DNA from: UBA1189 sp045126595
Lineage (GTDB): Bacteria; Bacteroidota; Bacteroidia; Bacteroidales; Bacteroidaceae
Reading direction: 5' to 3'
Assembly (NCBI GenBank): GCA_045126595.1
Contig: JBGVOS010000043.1
Coordinates: 1-24,343, forward strand
DNA: 24,343 nucleotides
Shown here: piece after piece, positions 20,994 to 24,343 of the stretch
Layout: each line of letters opens with the position of its first letter
Numbering within the stretch: the stretch's first letter is position 1
The notes under the pieces: generated by a model
Seen by the model: only the letters and a program-made list of their open reading frames with translations
The model's database searches: none
What the model was told of the DNA's origin: nothing
Position numbers and translations under genes: made by a program

Positions 20994-21680
20994 ATGCGAA
21001 AACTCCGTAAAATACGCCTTCACCAAGAGGGTACACACCAACTGATTGCAGGTTTCTTCGTCTGGCTCATCGTCAATGCCGTGACCTATTATTTCACCTA
21101 CCCCGACCTGCGCTGGCTGTTCATCCTCATCGCTACGTTCACCACTACGATATACTTATTGCTGGTCAACTTCTTCCGTTGCCCGCCGCGCCGCTTCCCC
21201 GGCGAGGAGACCGAGGGCATCGTCGTTGCCCCTGCCGATGGTAAGATTGTAGTTATCGAAGAGGTGGAGGAACCCGACTACTTCCACGACCGTCGCCTGC
21301 AGATTTCCATCTTCATGAGCCCGCTCAACGTGCATGCCAACTGGTACCCCGTAGACGGCGTGGTGAAGAAGGTGGCTCACGAGAACGGTAAGTTCCACCG
21401 CGCCTTCCTGCCCAAGGCATCGACCGACAACGAGCGCTCGATGGTGGTGATAGAGACCCCTGACGGCAAAGAGGTGATGGTGCGCCAAATAGCCGGTGCC
21501 ATGGCACGCCGCATCGTGACCTATGCCAAGCCCGGTGAGGAGTGCTTCATCGACCAGCACTTCGGATTCATCAAATTAGGTTCGCGCGTCGACGTGTATC
21601 TGCCCGTAGGCACCGAGGTGTGCGTCACCATGGGACAGAAGACAACGGGTAACCAGACGATACTAGCCAAGTTAAAATAG
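20994..21680 (+). CDS. psd: Phosphatidylserine decarboxylase (short form)
   Basis: Psd decarboxylates phosphatidylserine to phosphatidylethanolamine at the inner membrane. The 228-residue proenzyme has two hydrophobic stretches near the N-terminus (about 17-34 and 41-60). The core includes VVAPADGKIVVIEEV, SIFMSPLNVHANWYPVDG and FGFIKLGSRVDVYLP. Self-cleavage is expected in LGS at Ser197, giving the pyruvoyl group; the residue after it is Arg rather than the Thr of the classical LGST motif, as in the short Psd-like subgroup. Gene pssA, the preceding pathway step, lies 96 bp downstream, which supports phosphatidylserine as substrate. Confidence 0.94.
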   Translation: MRKLRKIRLHQEGTHQLIAGFFVWLIVNAVTYYFTYPDLRWLFILIATFTTTIYLLLVNFFRCPPRRFPGEETEGIVVAPADGKIVVIEEVEEPDYFHDRRLQISIFMSPLNVHANWYPVDGVVKKVAHENGKFHRAFLPKASTDNERSMVVIETPDGKEVMVRQIAGAMARRIVTYAKPGEECFIDQHFGFIKLGSRVDVYLPVGTEVCVTMGQKTTGNQTILAKLK

Positions 21681-21684
21681 TCGT

Positions 21685-21750
21685 GTCATGCTGAACGCAG
21701 TGAAGCATCTCGCACAATGCCATGAGATTCTTCGCGTTACTCAGAATGAC
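21685..21750. repeat. Dispersed inverted repeat, copy 2
   Basis: Left arm GTCATGCTGAACGCAGTGAA... at 21685-21714 and right arm 21723-21750 (TGAGATTCTTCGCGTTACTC...) form an imperfect hairpin with an 8-nt loop. The arms match copy 1 closely. It sits 4 bp after the psd stop, between psd and pssA. Confidence 0.83.
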
Positions 21751-21776
21751 AGAATAAGTCATTAAACTATCAGCAC

Positions 21777-22472
21777 ATGCGCCGCCACATCCCCAACACC
21801 ATCACCTGCTGCAACCTCCTCTCGGGTTGCGTTGCCACCATGTTTGCCTTCGAGGGCATGTATCCGTTTGCCTTTGCGTTCATCATCGCGGGTGCCGTGT
21901 TCGACTTCTTCGACGGCCTTTCGGCACGCGCCTTGGGCGTAAGCTCGCCCATCGGCAAGGAGCTCGACTCGCTGGCCGATGTCGTGACCTTCGGCTTCGC
22001 GCCTGCCGCAATGGTGTTCAGTTGGCTCGGCGAATGTGCCGATGCGCACCTCGATATGCTAGTAGCTTTTGTCGTGCCATTCGTGGCGTTCCTTCTCGTG
22101 GCGTTCTCGGCCCTGCGCCTAGCCAAGTTCAATGTGGACGAACGTCAGACGAGTTCATTTATCGGACTGCCCACACCGGCTAACGCTCTCTTCTGGGGCG
22201 CTCTCGTTATCGGAGTACACGACAAGATGGTTGCCCTGCCCTACGGTTGGTTGCTCATCATCGCCCTCGTCGTACTCTTCTCTTGGTTGCTTGTGGCAGA
22301 GATCCCTATGTTCTCACTCAAGTTCAAGAATCTCTCGTGGAAAAGCAACCGCACGGCCTACACGTTCCTTCTCGTCAGCCTCGTACTGCTCGCCGTGCTC
22401 GGCCTCACGGGCCTCTCAGCTGTCATCGGCTGGTACATCATTCTGTCAATATTGACACAAAAAAGGGCATAA
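21777..22472 (+). CDS. pssA: CDP-diacylglycerol--serine O-phosphatidyltransferase
   Basis: PssA makes phosphatidylserine from CDP-diacylglycerol and serine in the inner membrane. The 231-residue product carries the CDP-alcohol phosphotransferase signature DG(x)2AR(x)8G(x)3D(x)3D, with Asp46, Gly47, Ala50, Arg51, Gly60, Asp64 and Asp68. The start MRRHIPNTITCCNLLSGC is typical of the type II Pss subgroup. Several hydrophobic segments follow (about 30-45, 75-112, 130-165 and 190-228). Together with psd upstream it makes the two-step route to phosphatidylethanolamine. The hairpin repeat between them could set their relative expression. Confidence 0.95.
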   Translation: MRRHIPNTITCCNLLSGCVATMFAFEGMYPFAFAFIIAGAVFDFFDGLSARALGVSSPIGKELDSLADVVTFGFAPAAMVFSWLGECADAHLDMLVAFVVPFVAFLLVAFSALRLAKFNVDERQTSSFIGLPTPANALFWGALVIGVHDKMVALPYGWLLIIALVVLFSWLLVAEIPMFSLKFKNLSWKSNRTAYTFLLVSLVLLAVLGLTGLSAVIGWYIILSILTQKRA

Positions 22473-22541
22473 CGGCCCCGGGCGAACCTTTTGGCACGCC
22501 ATTTGTCTCTTACCTTACCGTAACTATATATTGACATATCT

Positions 22542-22826
22542 ATGTTTGCAGGATTCTTCTTTATGATATTCCTCATCCTCCTATTCATTATTATAATAGG
22601 AGGTACCATCATACGCGGCATATTGGGGCTGCTCTTCGGCCGTAACCCCTTCCGCCAAACGTACGGCTCGCCCCACGGGCAGTACCGTCGTACTGAGCAG
22701 TCACAACAGCAGACGAGCCAGTCGCAATCAAAATCGCAACAGACGACCGCCACCGACGGCAAGAAACGCGAAAAGATTTTCGACAAGACGGACGGCGAGT
22801 ACGTCGACTTTGAGGAGATAAAGTGA
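22542..22826 (+). CDS. DUF4834-family small membrane protein
   Basis: This is a 94-residue protein. Residues about 3-30 are strongly hydrophobic (GFFFMIFLILLFIIIIGG), forming one membrane segment, followed by a GRNPFRQ stretch. A Gln/Ser-rich low-complexity region runs from about 48 to 72, and the acidic C-terminus is GEYVDFEEIK. This resembles DUF4834 proteins of Bacteroidetes, which often precede a biotin ligase gene; no function is known. Its TGA stop shares one base with the ATG of birA, so the two are probably translationally coupled. Confidence 0.83.
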   Translation: MFAGFFFMIFLILLFIIIIGGTIIRGILGLLFGRNPFRQTYGSPHGQYRRTEQSQQQTSQSQSKSQQTTATDGKKREKIFDKTDGEYVDFEEIK

Positions 22827-23566
22827 TGAGCGACATCCACCGCATCCACCTCGCCGAGACCGACTCGACCAACCGATACGCCAGAGAGCGCGTAGCGTGG
22901 CCTGGCGTGGTGCTCATCACCACCGACCATCAGACCGCAGGACGCGGCCAACGCGGCAACTCATGGGAGTCCGAGGCGGAGAAGAATCTCCTCTTCACCC
23001 TCGCCCTACCCATCCAAGGCATCAAGGCCAGCGAACAGTTCGCCATCAGCGAACTCATTGCCGTATCCCTCTGCGACGTGCTGAGTCAGTACGCACAGGA
23101 CATCCGCATCAAGTGGCCCAACGATATCTACTATAAAGACAAGAAACTGAGCGGCATCCTCATCGAGCACGACATCGAGGGCAGCCACATCGCACGCAGC
23201 CTCATCGGCGTGGGTCTCAACGTCAACCAGACCCATTTCGTCAGCGATGCCCTCAACCCCATCTCGCTCGCCCAAATCCTCGGACACGACGTGGAGCGCG
23301 AACCGCTCCTGCAGGCCATCACCGCCCGCTTCCTTGAGCTCTATGAGGAGTACACTTCCCCCACCCCAATGCTCAGCCGAGATGCGCTGCACGAGCGCTA
23401 CACCCATCTGCTCTACCGCCGCAACATTCCAGCCGAGTACCGCGACGCTAATGGCCCCTTCACCGCCACCCTACGCCACGTAAAGCCCGATGGCCGCCTC
23501 GTGCTCGAAGACGAGCAGGGCACCCTCAGGGAGTATCTGTTCAAGGAAGTTGCGTATATTATTTAG
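22826..23566 (+). CDS. birA: Biotin--[acetyl-CoA-carboxylase] ligase, monofunctional
   Basis: BirA activates biotin to biotinyl-AMP and attaches it to carboxylase carrier domains. The 246-residue product has STNRYA at 14-19, the biotin/adenylate loop GRGQRG at 39-44, KWPND at 96-100 and KKLSGILIE with the conserved Lys107. There is no N-terminal helix-turn-helix, so it is an enzyme only, not a repressor. The ATG at 22826 overlaps the preceding stop as TGATG; a GTG three bases earlier is possible but less likely. Its 3' end overlaps the convergent ispD by 8 bp. Confidence 0.94.
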   Translation: MSDIHRIHLAETDSTNRYARERVAWPGVVLITTDHQTAGRGQRGNSWESEAEKNLLFTLALPIQGIKASEQFAISELIAVSLCDVLSQYAQDIRIKWPNDIYYKDKKLSGILIEHDIEGSHIARSLIGVGLNVNQTHFVSDALNPISLAQILGHDVEREPLLQAITARFLELYEEYTSPTPMLSRDALHERYTHLLYRRNIPAEYRDANGPFTATLRHVKPDGRLVLEDEQGTLREYLFKEVAYII

Positions 23567-24233
23567 AGGCCTCCACCAACGCCTTGGCCACAATGAGGTC
23601 ATACGGCGTAGTGAGTTTGATGTTCTCGCGGTTGCCCTCGACTAGGCAAACCGCCTCGCCCAAGGCCTCCACCACCGAAGCATCATCGGTAAACGCCTCG
23701 CAGAAGGGCTGCTCGTAGGCACGGCGCAGCAACGAGGCGCGGAACGTCTGCGGGGTCTGCACCAAGCGATAGGCATCGCGGGGAACAGTGACAGAAGCCT
23801 CCCCTACCAACTGCCTCACCGTCTCGACCACAGGAATCACAGGCACCACGGCTCCGTGGGCCTCAGCCTCACGGTAACACGCTTCGATGACCTCAGATGC
23901 TACGAAGGGACGCACACCATCGTGCACCGCAACCAGCGCTTCGGGATCATCGACCAGCGCCAAGCCATTCTGCACCGAATGGAAGCGCGTAGGTCCCCCA
24001 TCGGCAATGCGGTGAGGCACACGGAAGTCATACTCGCGGCACAGTTCCTGCCAATAGGGCTGATGGTCGCGCGGAAGCACAAGGATAATCCGAATTCCAC
24101 TATCGCACGCATGAAACCTGTCGAGCGTACGCATCAGCACAGGGCGTCCCTCCACAGGGATAAACTGCTTGGGCAGTTCGCCGCCCATACGCAGGCCCTT
24201 GCCTCCGGCTACGATAATTGCATACTTTTTCAT
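23559..24233 (-). CDS. ispD: 2-C-methyl-D-erythritol 4-phosphate cytidylyltransferase
   Basis: IspD transfers CMP from CTP to MEP in the non-mevalonate isoprenoid pathway. The 224-residue product has the nucleotide-binding loop AGGKGLRMGGELPKQF at 9-24, with the invariant Lys22. Arg83 lies in GGPTRFHSV, HDGVRPF at 104-110, QTPQTF, and DDASVVE near the C-terminus. The length is typical and all blocks are intact. It is transcribed towards birA and overlaps its end by 8 bp. No clear promoter was found in the 110 bp upstream, which mostly holds a dispersed repeat, so an upstream gene beyond the edge could share its transcript. Confidence 0.95.
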   Translation of the reverse strand: MKKYAIIVAGGKGLRMGGELPKQFIPVEGRPVLMRTLDRFHACDSGIRIILVLPRDHQPYWQELCREYDFRVPHRIADGGPTRFHSVQNGLALVDDPEALVAVHDGVRPFVASEVIEACYREAEAHGAVVPVIPVVETVRQLVGEASVTVPRDAYRLVQTPQTFRASLLRRAYEQPFCEAFTDDASVVEALGEAVCLVEGNRENIKLTTPYDLIVAKALVEASK

Positions 24234-24256
24234 TAGTTGAGAAAAAATCTTTCCGT

Positions 24257-24343
24257 GTCATTCTGACGACTGAAAGGAGGAAGAATCTCGCAGTCGTGTC
24301 TGGCAGAGTCCAAACGCGATATCCTTCACTTCGCTCAGGATGA
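24257..24343. repeat. Dispersed inverted repeat, copy 3 (runs off window)
   Basis: Left arm at 24257-24292 begins GTCATTCTGA and ends GAAGAATCTCGCA, with an altered core (CGACTGAAAGGAG). The right part at about 24315-24343 reads GCGATATCCTTCACTTCGCTC and so on, a variant inverse arm that reaches the edge, so its end is not visible. Confidence 0.75.

Overview
The window looks like a chromosomal segment of a member of the Bacteroidales (Bacteroidetes); the genus cannot be fixed by eye. Evidence: promoters of the Bacteroides type (a -33 TTTG box about 20 bp from a -7 TAnnTTTG box), little Shine-Dalgarno signal, a fused MurF-alanine racemase, a BlaI/M56-TonB pair, and families typical of this phylum (DUF3127, DUF4834, an FtsL-like protein). 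Coding DNA is moderately GC-rich and intergenic DNA is strikingly AT-rich. Almost everything is core metabolism. I see no phage, CRISPR array, transposase or rRNA/tRNA gene.

Layout. 1-454: start of hisA (-), cut by the window edge. 613-2730: rnz and an ArgE-like M20 deacylase (+), separated by a hairpin repeat. 2818-4479: an SSB-like DUF3127 protein (-) divergent from the sliding clamp dnaN (+). 4556-5848: argH (-). 6247-9383: a minus-strand set read as TlpA-like lipoprotein, BlaI-type repressor, M56/TonB membrane sensor protease. 9713-11409: slyD-type FKBP prolyl isomerase and aroC (+). 11624-20517: one long minus-strand cluster, rsmH-ftsL-ftsI-murE-murF/alr-MFS transporter, with gaps of 5-33 bp. 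It is a partial division/cell-wall (dcw) cluster in which the expected mraY-murD-ftsW-murG stretch is replaced by murF/alr and a transporter, and no mraZ lies upstream. 20994-23566: psd, pssA, a DUF4834 membrane protein and birA (+). 23559-24233: ispD (-), convergent with and overlapping birA.

How the genes work together. RsmH, FtsL, FtsI, MurE and MurF/Alr serve septal peptidoglycan synthesis: precursor assembly with meso-diaminopimelate and D-alanine, then cross-linking. PssA and Psd are consecutive steps to phosphatidylethanolamine. The ArgE-like enzyme and ArgH are two arginine-pathway steps. TlpA-like, BlaI and M56/TonB probably form an envelope-stress or redox-linked signalling unit.

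The most unusual DNA is non-coding. The 476-bp rsmH/psd divergent intergenic region holds four 18-bp near-palindromes at an exact 22-bp period and several copies of one promoter-like segment. A dispersed inverted repeat (GTCATTCTGA...GAATCTCGCA) occurs three times. A -7 element preceded by TTTGCAC or a close variant recurs at several promoters. I found no clearly new multi-gene system.
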